In this document: piece by piece, positions 17,600 through 27,008 of the stretch
How the letters are laid out: every line of letters starts with the position of its first letter
Position numbering within the stretch: position 1 is the stretch's first letter
Source of the DNA: Saccharicrinis sp963677245
Lineage (GTDB): Bacteria > Bacteroidota > Bacteroidia > Bacteroidales > Marinilabiliaceae
NCBI GenBank assembly: GCA_963677245.1
Contig: OY781921.1
Coordinates: forward strand, 2,666,001 to 2,730,000
Direction of reading: 5' to 3'
DNA: 64,000 nt
Notes under the pieces: generated by a model
The model's database searches: none
What the model was told of the DNA's origin: nothing
Seen by the model: the letters and a program-made list of their open reading frames with translations, nothing else
Position numbers and translations under genes: made by a program

Positions 17600-18612
17600 A
17601 TATACTCATAACATGCGGAGGAAGGAGGAATTACCTGATTGATTATTTTAAATCTGCTATAGGGAAAAACGATAAAGTTATTGTAACCAACAATATTGAA
17701 TATGTATCATCCATGTTTAGAGCTGATATTGCCATAAAGGCACCTCATATTAGTGATCCGGAATATATTCCATTCCTTCTAAATATCTGCAAACAATATA
17801 AAGTGGGTATGATGCTTTCGTTATTTGATCAGGATTTATCTATGATAACCAAGCACAAGACTTCCTTTGAAAACCTGGGTGTAATCGTAGCCTTATCCGA
17901 CTACAATATAATACAATCATGTTTTAATAAAAATAACTTGAATTCTATACTTCATGAATTTGGTATTAAAACACCTAAAACATACGATAGTAAAACCAAA
18001 CTCCATAAGGCAATTAAAAAAGGAGAAATATCTTTTCCTATTATAATAAAACCACAATTTGGATCTGGTTCCTTGGCTATGGGTAAATGCGAGTCGCTCG
18101 ACAACCTGGATACTGTTAGCAACTTTCTCCAACTAAGTTTAGACAACTCCTACCTTTCAGATAATTATAGCTCTAAGCACAAAAACCAACTATTATTTCA
18201 GGAATACATTCATGGCATAGAGTACAATATAGATATCGTCAATGATTTTAACGGGAATTTTAAAACCACTTTTGTTAAAAAGAAATTGCTTAGAGGAAGT
18301 AGCGAAAACGATACGGTAAAAACTATACTGAACGAGCACCTATGGAAACTTGGTGAACGAATTGGAGAAAAACTACACCATATTGGCATTATGGATGCAG
18401 ATGTGATTGAAAGGAATCACGAACTCTATACCATCGATTTAAATCCGCGCTTTGGTGGCGGATATCCTTTTTCACATATGGCAGGAGCTAATATTCCCTT
18501 GGCATATATTCACTGGGCCGATAAGCAAGAAGCACCAAAGAAATGTTTTCATTTTACAGAAAACTTAATCATTACAAAAGGAATCGATCTGCATTTAAAA
18601 ATTGCAGAATAA
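17596..18612 (+). CDS. ATP-grasp domain protein, carbamoyl-phosphate-synthase-like
   Basis: A 338-residue ATP-grasp enzyme. It opens with a Rossmann-type 'NILITCGGRRNYLIDYF', then the ATP-grasp lobe with 'FPIIIKPQFGSGSLAMG', 'LLFQEYIHGIEYNIDIV' and the metal-binding end 'LYTIDLNPRFGGGYPF'. The layout resembles CarB-like or PylC-like ATP-grasp ligases found in capsule loci. The start overlaps the flippase stop (ATGA), which shows translational coupling. A ligase that adds an amino acid to a sugar or to a precursor is the most likely role. Two ATP-grasp genes in one five-gene cluster is notable. Confidence 0.85.
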   Translation: MNILITCGGRRNYLIDYFKSAIGKNDKVIVTNNIEYVSSMFRADIAIKAPHISDPEYIPFLLNICKQYKVGMMLSLFDQDLSMITKHKTSFENLGVIVALSDYNIIQSCFNKNNLNSILHEFGIKTPKTYDSKTKLHKAIKKGEISFPIIIKPQFGSGSLAMGKCESLDNLDTVSNFLQLSLDNSYLSDNYSSKHKNQLLFQEYIHGIEYNIDIVNDFNGNFKTTFVKKKLLRGSSENDTVKTILNEHLWKLGERIGEKLHHIGIMDADVIERNHELYTIDLNPRFGGGYPFSHMAGANIPLAYIHWADKQEAPKKCFHFTENLIITKGIDLHLKIAE

Positions 18613-18677
18613 AATATTTAAGTCAACAATAAAGTATTTAATCAATCTTAAGAATAAATACGAAAAGATTGAAGCCT

Positions 18678-19685
18678 ATGAGACAAAACAAAGTACCTGT
18701 TCTGGTGAGTGTAAAAATGTTAACGTACAATCATGAATCCTTTATAAAAAAGGCCATTGAGGGTGTTCTAAAGCAAAAAACAAGCTTTCACTTTAATTTA
18801 GTTATTGGAGAAGATTGCAGCACAGATAAAACCAAGGAAATAGTATTGCAGTATGCTGAAAAATATCCTGATAAAATAAAAGTTGTTACATCCAAGTCTA
18901 ATGTAGGTATTACTAAAAATTCTCAGCGTACACACGAAGCTTGTGAGGGTAAGTATATGGCTTATTGCGAAGGAGATGACTGGTGGATAGATGATCACAA
19001 GTTAGAAAAACAAGTGAAATTACTGGAGGAAAATCCTGAATATGGTATGGTTCATACAGATGCCCATTTTAGAAATACACAAACCGGCGAATTGAAAACA
19101 AACTATTTAAAATCGAATTTTAATACTAATCATTACCAATCATTTATCTCTTTTCAGGATCAATATGAAAAACTCCTTACAAAAAAAACAGAGGTTATTA
19201 CTGCGACCGTAATTGCCAGAAAAGACTTAGTTGATAAAGCCAGAAAAGAAAATCCGCTTAGTTTTAGTAATCGCTTTGTAGCCAAAGATGCCCCAACATG
19301 GCTCGAAATATCACGATTATCTAAAATCCATTTTCTTCCCGAGGCAACAGCTATCCGAAATGAACTTCCTGAATCTGCCTCTCGCTCAAATAATAAAGAA
19401 AGATTCTATGATTATATTTTCTCATTGGTTGATAGTAAAATTCACTATATCAACAAATACCCTATTTCTGAAAAAGCTTATAAAGTAATTTTTAATGGTT
19501 ATCTATCTAAATGGGCTACAAATATATTGAGATTCTCCTATCGACATAATAATTTTGAAAGAGCACAGAAACTAAAAGCCATTTATCCTGAAAACTTTAC
19601 TATAAAACAACAAGTATTTTACTGGGCTAGTAAATATCCATTTATTCATAAAAACTGGCTCTTTAATTATTTTAGAAAGACTTGA
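18678..19685 (+). CDS. Family 2 glycosyltransferase
   Basis: About 335 residues; ATG at 18678 preferred over an in-frame TTG at 18669. GT2 (GT-A fold) hallmarks are 'VSVKMLTYNHESFIKKAIEGVL', 'IGEDCSTDKT' (first Asp pair for nucleotide-sugar), and 'AYCEGDDWWID' (metal-binding DxD equivalent). 'KQVKLLEENPEYGMVHTDA' is standard. It transfers a sugar from a nucleotide donor, probably onto the repeat unit built by this cluster; donor and acceptor cannot be read from sequence. It is the last gene of the polysaccharide run. Confidence 0.92.
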   Translation: MRQNKVPVLVSVKMLTYNHESFIKKAIEGVLKQKTSFHFNLVIGEDCSTDKTKEIVLQYAEKYPDKIKVVTSKSNVGITKNSQRTHEACEGKYMAYCEGDDWWIDDHKLEKQVKLLEENPEYGMVHTDAHFRNTQTGELKTNYLKSNFNTNHYQSFISFQDQYEKLLTKKTEVITATVIARKDLVDKARKENPLSFSNRFVAKDAPTWLEISRLSKIHFLPEATAIRNELPESASRSNNKERFYDYIFSLVDSKIHYINKYPISEKAYKVIFNGYLSKWATNILRFSYRHNNFERAQKLKAIYPENFTIKQQVFYWASKYPFIHKNWLFNYFRKT

Positions 19686-19803
19686 GTTAATTTATAGAAA
19701 TTAATCATATAACTTTATTTGGCAATTATTTATGATTAGTATATTGCAAATTGAAACAAAGAAAAAAGAAGTCTCAACTACTTCAATCATAGATACATAA
19801 AAA

Positions 19804-20682
19804 ATGATAAAAGAACTTAGTTTTTACCAAGAATCTCAGAATATTAATAACATAGGAATAACAGTTGCTTGCAGTGTTTCTATAGCTTTTTCTTTAATAT
19901 TAGGCTATACTTATTCAATACTGATATCCGTAATACCCTTTTTTTATGCAAACTTTTTACTAACATTTCTACTCGGTATATCTTTAGCTCTTATTATTAG
20001 AGTATTGATAAGGTTAACTCATAATCGCAATAAAAGAAGTCAGATCACTCTCGCTGTTATTACAGGTTTACTTGCTAATTATTTTCAATGGACAACATTC
20101 GTTTTATTCGTAGTTAATAGTAGTGTTCCTAATTTTATAGAGTTATTGCAAAATCTTCATTGGCTCATGCATCCTGAAAATTTGTTTCAAATAATAGTAG
20201 AAATAAATAATCTTGGTTTTTGGAGTATTGCAGGTATTACATTTAATGGATGGTTATTAACTACAATTTGGGTACTTGAAGCAGTAATTATTGGTGCAAT
20301 TCCAGTTATTGGAGTTTTAAAGGCAAATATTTACCCTTATTCTGAAAGATTAAGTAAATGGTATCCTAAATATACATTGCTTAATGACTTTGAATCTATA
20401 TCTCTTATTAAAAAGTTAACTAAATCATTAAATGAAGATCTTGTTAGTACAATTGAAAACCTAGGTAAAGGAAATGGTATTCGACATTCAAAGATTCATT
20501 TGTATTACATAGAAGAAGATGATAATCAATATTTATCAATTGAAAATATTTTTATCGAAGATCTAGGAAGAGGTAAAACAAATAAAACACTAATGATAAA
20601 TAACCTCAGAATTGAAAGTAAACCTGCAAAATTAATACTTGACAAATTTGAACATAAAAGAGAGAAAATCGACATCATTTAA
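19804..20682 (+). CDS. Hypothetical multi-pass membrane protein
   Basis: A 292-residue protein with about four transmembrane helices (about 20-42, 45-67, 80-105, 140-180) followed by a soluble tail of about 100 residues. The helices are followed by a segment rich in charged residues ('EEDDNQYLSIENIFIEDLGRGKTNK'). No family recognised. It stands alone between the glycosyltransferase and the XRE regulator, with AT-rich flanks. Expression and role are unknown. Confidence 0.6.
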   Translation: MIKELSFYQESQNINNIGITVACSVSIAFSLILGYTYSILISVIPFFYANFLLTFLLGISLALIIRVLIRLTHNRNKRSQITLAVITGLLANYFQWTTFVLFVVNSSVPNFIELLQNLHWLMHPENLFQIIVEINNLGFWSIAGITFNGWLLTTIWVLEAVIIGAIPVIGVLKANIYPYSERLSKWYPKYTLLNDFESISLIKKLTKSLNEDLVSTIENLGKGNGIRHSKIHLYYIEEDDNQYLSIENIFIEDLGRGKTNKTLMINNLRIESKPAKLILDKFEHKREKIDII

Positions 20683-21047
20683 ACTGAAATTATATTTATT
20701 AAATTTAGCTCTCTCAAAAAGGATATTTTTGATCCACTGTAATACCTCAAGCATAATTACATAAAAGAATAACCATGAATATTGTATGTATAAGTGTAAT
20801 ACTTTGCTCCTTTTTTCTTTTTAATATTGGACAAAAATACAACAACTGTTATATATACTAACGAATGGCAAAAGTAGATAAATGCCCAGATTGAATTGCT
20901 CCCAATCAAACAACAAGAAAATACACCAGTATTACTACTTGTGTTCTTGGTATTACATTAAGCTAATCCCCAAATGTCGTGCAAATGTCGTGAAAGTGTA
21001 GTTGTAAAGTTACCCTGATATAACAGACCTTTGATGAAAAAAGAAAT
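20683..21047. other. Intergenic; candidate operator within
   Basis: No supported gene; a 30-codon frame at about 20775 has a leader-like hydrophobic start but nothing to confirm it. The only structured element is the tandem 11-bp repeat at 20971-20992 close to the regulator gene at 21048. Confidence 0.5.
20971..20992. promoter_or_regulatory. Tandem 11-bp direct repeat, candidate operator
   Basis: caaatgtcgtg occurs twice head to tail (20971-20981 and 20982-20992), about 55 bp before the XRE-type regulator gene. An 11-bp period places both copies on the same DNA face, as expected for a repressor or activator site. Autoregulation by the adjacent regulator is inference. Confidence 0.5.
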
Positions 21048-21587
21048 ATGGAAACAGGAAAACGAATTAAGGAACTCAGATTAAAAAAAGGAATGACTCA
21101 GGAAGAGTTGGCTTTAAAAACAGAAGTAAGTGCCAGAACCATTCAACGAATTGAAAATGGAGAAGTAGACCCTCGTGCCTATACGCTTCAAATGATTGCC
21201 AAAGCACTTGAAGTGGATTTTAGTTTGTTTGTATATGAAGAAAAGGATGAAAACAAAAGTCAAACTAGCCATTCTAATCATTGGTATGCCCTTTTGCATT
21301 TAAGTGGATTATTACCTTTACTTTTTCCCACCTATATGATCTGGAATCAGAAAAAGGACAACACAAAAGAACTGTTAAATCATTTTCGAGCTGCTATTTC
21401 CCTGCAACTTTGCATTATTGGTATTTGCCTAGCCGGTTTATGGATTTACTGGAAGGTAGATCAAATCACTCCGCTAATTGGCGGTTTATTAGCAGGTGGA
21501 CTGTTATCTATAGTAAATGCAATCAATGTAATGAATTGTAAAAACTTTATTAATCCGTTTATTAAAGCTGAAGAAACAAATAAATAA
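21048..21587 (+). CDS. XRE-family regulator with membrane C-terminus (DUF4870-like)
   Basis: A 179-residue protein with an N-terminal helix-turn-helix of the Cro/CI (XRE) type, residues about 1-60 ('GKRIKELRLKKGMTQEELALKTEVSARTIQRIENGEVDPRA'). After a short linker come about three hydrophobic segments (about 80-170) like DUF4870, so it is probably a membrane-tethered regulator. DUF4870 proteins with an XRE domain are common in Bacteroidota. The tandem repeat just upstream is a natural target, by inference. Confidence 0.85.
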   Translation: METGKRIKELRLKKGMTQEELALKTEVSARTIQRIENGEVDPRAYTLQMIAKALEVDFSLFVYEEKDENKSQTSHSNHWYALLHLSGLLPLLFPTYMIWNQKKDNTKELLNHFRAAISLQLCIIGICLAGLWIYWKVDQITPLIGGLLAGGLLSIVNAINVMNCKNFINPFIKAEETNK

Positions 21588-21649
21588 ATCCAATATTATT
21601 ATATTTAGTTACTAAAAACAAAATCATCATTTAAAACCTACTCCTAATT

Positions 21650-22669
21650 ATGAAAATAAATTTAACCTTACTTAGCTTACTATTAGTACTATTGAATGCT
21701 TGCAATCCCAAAGTCAACCAGCCAATTCCAAATCATGGTCTATTTTGGAAGATAAGTGGTAACGAACTTCAACAACCTTCTTATTTATTTGGCACTTACC
21801 ACAGCATAGATGCCATGCAAATACTGGATTCTCTTCCAAACATTGATTCTATATTTAATGCAACAGATCAACTTATATGCGAATCTGAGCTTTCAGCCAA
21901 CTGGTCTTATAAAAACAATAAAAAGGTCTCCAAAAAACCACAAAGTCTTTATAAACCTTGGCCTGTAAAGGATTCTACTTATCAAAATCTATTAACTGAA
22001 GATCAAAAAAACATACTCGATTCTGTTTTAAATACTAACAAATTCTTATTTGGTATAAAAAATAAATGGAATGTAAGACCTACTACATTATTAAATATTT
22101 ATAAATATGAAATGAACAAAACTAAAAAGAAGGACAGCCTAAATAAACCAAATTACAATCATATTCCAGATACATATTTTCAATATCTGGCAAAAGATCG
22201 TAATATTGAAATCATATCATTGGATTCTGTGGGTGCATTAAAGGCGATATCTGATTCTATTATAAATATTACTCCTCAGTTAACTTATAGAGCTGAAGTG
22301 GAATCACTAATATACCAGATAGAGAATTACTCAAAAATAGATTCCTTAAAAGAAGTATCCTTAAAGATATTTCTCTCAGCCTATTTCAATCAGGATTTAC
22401 AAAAACTGATTGAATTTTATCAAAATCCAAACTTATTTGCTTCTAATTGTTTAAGTACAGATACTGCTTGTGAAAAACTTAATGAGAACTTCAAACTAAA
22501 ACAAAAACTCACCATTGATGGTCGTAATGCATACTGGATGCAACAAATTCCTTCTTTAATCCAAAATAAATCTTCTTTTATTGCAGTTGGCGCTGGTCAT
22601 TTAGGTGGAAAAAAAGGAGTAATACACCAATTGCGGCAATTGGGATATACTGTTGAGCGGATTAATTAA
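21650..22669 (+). CDS. TraB/GumN family lipoprotein
   Basis: A 339-residue lipoprotein (lipobox LLNAC, Cys18). The TraB/GumN pattern is clear: 'LFWKISGNELQQPSYLFGTYHSID' near the start and 'SSFIAVGAGHLGGKKGVIHQLRQLGYTVERI' at the end. Family members are predicted metal-dependent proteases or hydrolases of the Tiki/TraB fold; the two GxxH motifs (GTYHS and GAGHLGG) that carry metal ligands are both present. Substrate unknown. It follows the XRE regulator by 62 bp on the same strand. Confidence 0.88.
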   Translation: MKINLTLLSLLLVLLNACNPKVNQPIPNHGLFWKISGNELQQPSYLFGTYHSIDAMQILDSLPNIDSIFNATDQLICESELSANWSYKNNKKVSKKPQSLYKPWPVKDSTYQNLLTEDQKNILDSVLNTNKFLFGIKNKWNVRPTTLLNIYKYEMNKTKKKDSLNKPNYNHIPDTYFQYLAKDRNIEIISLDSVGALKAISDSIINITPQLTYRAEVESLIYQIENYSKIDSLKEVSLKIFLSAYFNQDLQKLIEFYQNPNLFASNCLSTDTACEKLNENFKLKQKLTIDGRNAYWMQQIPSLIQNKSSFIAVGAGHLGGKKGVIHQLRQLGYTVERIN

Positions 22670-22802
22670 AACTTAACTTTTTCGAATATTTTAATGTTTT
22701 TTTCAAAGTACCTGCAACCTTCTTTCTATTCAGTTGTCATTGGTTAGTAATCGCGATTTATTAAAACCAGGGTTCGATATAACATTTCGAATTCAAATTA
22801 TC

Positions 22803-25184
22803 ATGAAATCCAATTATTCAAACCATAAAATGAGAACTGTATTTAAATCCATTGTAATAAGTTTGTTTTTAGCATGTACCTCGCTGGTTTATGCTGAGAA
22901 CGAAGTGCCACCAGCAGAGAAAGATCTGGTGGTTTTAAGCGGAATCATCAAGGATGGTAACACCGGAGAGCTTTTAATAGGGGCTTCGGTCTATTTTAAA
23001 GAACTCAAAAACGGTACTATTTCCAACTTGTACGGTTTCTATTCTTTTAGCGTACAACCCGGAACATACCATATCGATTTTGTTTACCTGGGCTACAAAA
23101 CCATTTCTAAAACACTGGAAATAAAATCGGATCTAAACTTAAACATCGATTTGTTTGCCGATACCGAATCTATTGAAGAAATAACGGTCACGTCAAAAAA
23201 GGTGGATGCTCATGTTCGTGATGCGCAAATGAGTGTACAAAAACTGCAAAACAAAGATATTAAAGCCGTTCCTGCCTTAATGGGCGAAGTGGATGTGATT
23301 AAAGTACTTCAGCTTATGCCTGGCGTAGTGGCCACCAGTGAAGGATCAAGCGGCTTTAGCGTTCGCGGTGGTAATCCCGACCAAAACCTTATTTTATTGG
23401 ATGAAGCCATTGTTTACAATGCTGGTCATATGTTAGGTTTCTTTTCTGTTTTTAATAACGATGCCATTAAAGATGTTCAGTTATACAAAGGTGATATTCC
23501 GGCAAACTACGGAGGCCGACTATCATCATTGGTGGATGTACGCATGAACGATGGTAACAACAAAAAATGGGAAGGCAATGGCGGCATTGGCTTAATCTCT
23601 TCCAGGTTAACCTTGCAAGGTCCAATTGTGAAAGATAAAACTTCGATAATTGTCAGCGGACGAAGAACCTATGCTGATATGTTTTTACCACTTTTTGCGA
23701 ATGAGGATAATCAGGACAGTAAAATATTCTTTTATGATATCAATGCTAAAGTAAAGCATGTAATCAATAACAACAACCGTTTATACCTGAGTTTTTATAC
23801 CGGTAGAGATATGTTTAAAGGAACCGGATTTGGTATGGATTACGGTAACCGAACACTTACTTTTAGATGGAACCATGTGTTTAATCCTAAATTATTTTCA
23901 AATATTACTTTAATCAACAGCAATTACGATTATCATCTGAAATCGGATGATGATGCAACCGGCTTTAAATGGGACAGTCAATTAACCGACTATAGTTTGA
24001 AAATGGATTTTAATTACTATTTAAATCCTAACAACACCATCAGTTTTGGTGGACAGACTTTATTTCATACCATGAAACCGGCCACTGCCATGGGAGTGGG
24101 TGAAAATCCATTGTTGGATAAAATTGTAATTCCTGATGCACATGCATTGGAACATGCGTTGTATGTAGGCAATGCACAATCTTTAGGTCGTTTAAATATT
24201 AAATACGGCTTACGTTTATCCGGACTTCAGAATATTGGTCAAGGCACCGTTTATTCCTACGATGAAAACTATGAAGAAACCGATAAAAAAGAATATGAAT
24301 CGGGTGATGTTTTTAATAGTTATTGGGGATTGGAGCCTAGAATCGGCTTATCATACATGCTTAATAATTCAACATCATTAAAAGGAAGTTATGCCAGAAC
24401 ACGTCAGTACCTGCACTTGGCCAGTAATTCCACTTCGGGTACTCCTTTAGATGTTTGGTTTATGTCTTCTCCTAATATTGAACCACAAATTAGCGATCAG
24501 TTTTCAGTAGGTTATTTTAAAAACTTATCCGACAACAGCATAGAAACCTCTGTAGAGATGTTTTACAAGGACATGCAAAACACCATCGACTTTAAAGATC
24601 ATCCTGATTTATTGCTCAACGAAAAAATGGATGGCGAACTTCGCATAGGTAAATCCTGGGCCTACGGAGCCGAGTTTCTGGTGAAAATAAAGAAGGAAAA
24701 ATACAGCGGATGGATTGGCTACACATGGAGTAAATCGTGGCGTAAAATTCCTGAAATTAACGAGGGACTTAAATACCTTTCTCCATATAGTCATGATCAC
24801 GATATTTCTCTTGTTTTTAATCACAAAGTGGGAAAACGCGGGCAACTGGGTTTTAACTGGATTTATACAACAGGATCGCCGATGACCACACCAACCGGAC
24901 GCATGTTTGTTGGCGGTGATGTGATTCCGATCTACTCAAAGCGTAATGCCGAAAATATGCCCGACTACCATCGTATGGATATTTCATATACTTTAAAAAC
25001 TAAAAATAAGAAAAACAGAAAGTGGGAAGGTGAATGGAACTTTGCCCTGTACAATGCCTATGGTCGCAAGAATGCCTGGTCTATCTATTACGATCAGGAT
25101 AAAGAAGATCCATATAAAATAACGGCTAAAAAAACATATCTGTTTCAATTTGTACCATCTGTAACCTACAACTTTAAATTTTAA
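22803..25184 (+). CDS. TonB-dependent receptor
   Basis: About 793 residues; the ATG at 22803 is preferred over an upstream TTG at 22734. Order: signal peptide, carboxypeptidase-D-like regulatory domain (about 40-130, 'GIIKDGNTGELLIGASVYF'), plug domain ('DVIKVLQLMPGVVATSEGSSGFSVRGGNPDQNLILLD...'; about 150-260), and a beta-barrel ending in aromatic 'SVTYNFKF'. It takes a ligand through the outer membrane using TonB energy. The adjacent DUF4249 lipoprotein, 3 bp downstream, is the usual partner of this receptor subclass, but the substrate is not identifiable. Confidence 0.93.
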   Translation: MKSNYSNHKMRTVFKSIVISLFLACTSLVYAENEVPPAEKDLVVLSGIIKDGNTGELLIGASVYFKELKNGTISNLYGFYSFSVQPGTYHIDFVYLGYKTISKTLEIKSDLNLNIDLFADTESIEEITVTSKKVDAHVRDAQMSVQKLQNKDIKAVPALMGEVDVIKVLQLMPGVVATSEGSSGFSVRGGNPDQNLILLDEAIVYNAGHMLGFFSVFNNDAIKDVQLYKGDIPANYGGRLSSLVDVRMNDGNNKKWEGNGGIGLISSRLTLQGPIVKDKTSIIVSGRRTYADMFLPLFANEDNQDSKIFFYDINAKVKHVINNNNRLYLSFYTGRDMFKGTGFGMDYGNRTLTFRWNHVFNPKLFSNITLINSNYDYHLKSDDDATGFKWDSQLTDYSLKMDFNYYLNPNNTISFGGQTLFHTMKPATAMGVGENPLLDKIVIPDAHALEHALYVGNAQSLGRLNIKYGLRLSGLQNIGQGTVYSYDENYEETDKKEYESGDVFNSYWGLEPRIGLSYMLNNSTSLKGSYARTRQYLHLASNSTSGTPLDVWFMSSPNIEPQISDQFSVGYFKNLSDNSIETSVEMFYKDMQNTIDFKDHPDLLLNEKMDGELRIGKSWAYGAEFLVKIKKEKYSGWIGYTWSKSWRKIPEINEGLKYLSPYSHDHDISLVFNHKVGKRGQLGFNWIYTTGSPMTTPTGRMFVGGDVIPIYSKRNAENMPDYHRMDISYTLKTKNKKNRKWEGEWNFALYNAYGRKNAWSIYYDQDKEDPYKITAKKTYLFQFVPSVTYNFKF

Positions 25185-25187
25185 GTC

Positions 25188-26084
25188 ATGAATAAAATAC
25201 TCCTATATATAGCACTTTTACTTACCTCGCTTGGTCTGTATTCCTGCGAAGAAGAAATTGATATGAAGTATAAAACATCAGAACCACAACTAGTGGTAGA
25301 TGCTGTTTTTACTGATGTTGATCAAGAGCATTATGTCATCCTGTCTAAATCGGCAGAGTTTGATAGCGGAGAGCCTAACCCTTATATTTCTGATGCCACC
25401 GTTACTTTAAGTGATGGCGAAAACGAAATTACCTTAAGCGAAATGGAAGAAACACCTGGCACTTATGTTATTCCACAAGCCTACCATGCCATCTACGGAA
25501 AAACTTATACTTTAAGTATTTCTGGTGTAGATATTAACCTAGATGGCGAAGAAGAACTTTACGAAGCCTCAAATACCCTGAAACCTGTTGCTCCTGTAGA
25601 TTCTGTTGGTCTAACATGGACTACCGCTTATGGACAAAAAGAATGGCAGGTATTATTGTACAGTAAAGATCCGGAAGAAACAAGGGACTTTTATGCTTTT
25701 TCGGTGTCTGTAAACAATGAATTAATCACACCTAATATATCGGAACTTGAATTTGCAGACGACAAATATTTTAATGGAAATGATGTAGTTGGCGTTTGGG
25801 TGCAAAGTATAATTGAGGAGGATGAAGACGGTGAAGTCACTAAGTATCCTTTAAAAGAAGGAGATTGGGTAAAACTGGAAATGCAAGGTCTTAACGAAGA
25901 CTATTACAATTTTATACTTGCCGTAGATATTGAAACAGGTATTAAAGTCCCATTATTTAGTGGACCTCCCGCTAATGTCCCTACCAACATTAGTAACGGT
26001 GGTATAGGTTTCTTTAGAGTTTATTCTGTTTCTCAGGATTCTATTCAGGTAACAACTGAAATTTTAAATCAACGAGATTCTTAG
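25188..26084 (+). CDS. DUF4249 domain lipoprotein
   Basis: A 298-residue lipoprotein (lipobox YSC, Cys20). The pattern 'EPQLVVDAVFTD..EHYVILSKSAEFDSGEPNPYISDATVTLSDG' and 'PVAPVDSVGL' is that of DUF4249, a beta-rich lipoprotein family usually encoded just after a TonB-dependent receptor in Bacteroidota. It starts 3 bp after the receptor, so the two are one unit. It probably sits at the outer face as a binding partner, by analogy with SusD-type partners, though the fold differs. Confidence 0.9.
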   Translation: MNKILLYIALLLTSLGLYSCEEEIDMKYKTSEPQLVVDAVFTDVDQEHYVILSKSAEFDSGEPNPYISDATVTLSDGENEITLSEMEETPGTYVIPQAYHAIYGKTYTLSISGVDINLDGEEELYEASNTLKPVAPVDSVGLTWTTAYGQKEWQVLLYSKDPEETRDFYAFSVSVNNELITPNISELEFADDKYFNGNDVVGVWVQSIIEEDEDGEVTKYPLKEGDWVKLEMQGLNEDYYNFILAVDIETGIKVPLFSGPPANVPTNISNGGIGFFRVYSVSQDSIQVTTEILNQRDS

Positions 26085-26236
26085 TTTTATACTTATTAGC
26101 CAATGGCTATCTTTTAGCCTTTGATTTAAAAAGCCATTAGCTCTTAGCTTTTGGCTTTTATTTATTCAGATTAAAACTATTTGCTGATAACTGTTCACCG
26201 ATCATTGTTAACTGAAAACAGCTAACTGATCACAGC

Positions 26237-26860
26237 TTAGTGCAGTTTATTCGATATAATATTAAAAAACTCTTCTCTTGTAGTCTGATTATTTAAAAAA
26301 GCCCCGGTAAAGTCAGAAGTCGTCGTAACAGAATGCTGTTTCTGCACTCCTCTCATCTGCATACACATATGCTGCGCTTCAATAACCACAGCTACACCCA
26401 AAGGATTTAGTGTATTTTGAATGGCTTCTTTAATTTGAGTTGTTAACCTTTCCTGCACCTGTAATCTTCGGGCAAATGCCTCAACCACTCTGGCTACTTT
26501 ACTCAATCCTGTAATATGATGTTTGGGGATATAAGCTACGTGTGCCTTTCCAAAAAAGGGTAACATATGATGCTCGCACATTGAATACAGCTCTATATCC
26601 TTTACCACTACCATTTGCTGGTAATCTTCTTTAAACATGGCTGATTTAATAATCTCTTCCGGATCCATTTGGTAGCCCTGGGTCAGAAACTGCATAGCTT
26701 TGGCCACACGCAACGGTGTTTTCTCCAATCCCTCGCGGTTTACATCTTCACCTAAAAGCTTAATCACCTCACTATAATGCTCCGATAAACCATTGGTTGT
26801 TTCATCGTCATAGCTCTCTACCTTGCTATAACCACCCTCTCCATTTAAAGTAAAATCCAT
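26237..26860 (-). CDS. folE: GTP cyclohydrolase I
   Basis: About 207 residues from the ATG at 26860; an in-frame TTG at 26899 would add 13 residues but is less likely. It converts GTP to dihydroneopterin triphosphate, the first step of folate synthesis. The zinc and active-site signatures are intact: 'SMCEHHMLPFFGKAHVAYIP' (Cys and His ligands), 'GLSKVARVVEAFARRLQVQERLT', and 'AQHMCMQMRGV' (second Cys ligand). The length fits family FolE. A terminator of the preceding gene sits just before it. Confidence 0.97.
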   Translation of the reverse strand: MDFTLNGEGGYSKVESYDDETTNGLSEHYSEVIKLLGEDVNREGLEKTPLRVAKAMQFLTQGYQMDPEEIIKSAMFKEDYQQMVVVKDIELYSMCEHHMLPFFGKAHVAYIPKHHITGLSKVARVVEAFARRLQVQERLTTQIKEAIQNTLNPLGVAVVIEAQHMCMQMRGVQKQHSVTTTSDFTGAFLNNQTTREEFFNIISNKLH

Positions 26861-26904
26861 ACCTAGTAGTGTATTATGCGCTAAATAATCAGAACGCAAA
26901 AATC

Positions 26905-26934
26905 ATAAAAAAAATCAGGAATTCACCTGATTTT
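26905..26934 (-). terminator. Rho-independent terminator
   Basis: aaaatcagg (26911-26919) pairs with cctgatttt (26926-26934), with a long T run when read on the minus strand. It closes the transcription of the CarboxypepD-like gene at 27009-27716. Confidence 0.8.
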
Positions 26935-27008
26935 GTAAAGTTTTTAGTCTTTGTCTATTGGAAAGCAGATACTAAAACACAAAAATGCAGTAATCTTTGC
27001 AAGATTTA

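Noticed and set aside
20775..20870. Possible 30-residue leader-like peptide gene
   Set aside because: No conserved feature or ribosome-binding evidence, and the AT-rich context gives such frames by chance.
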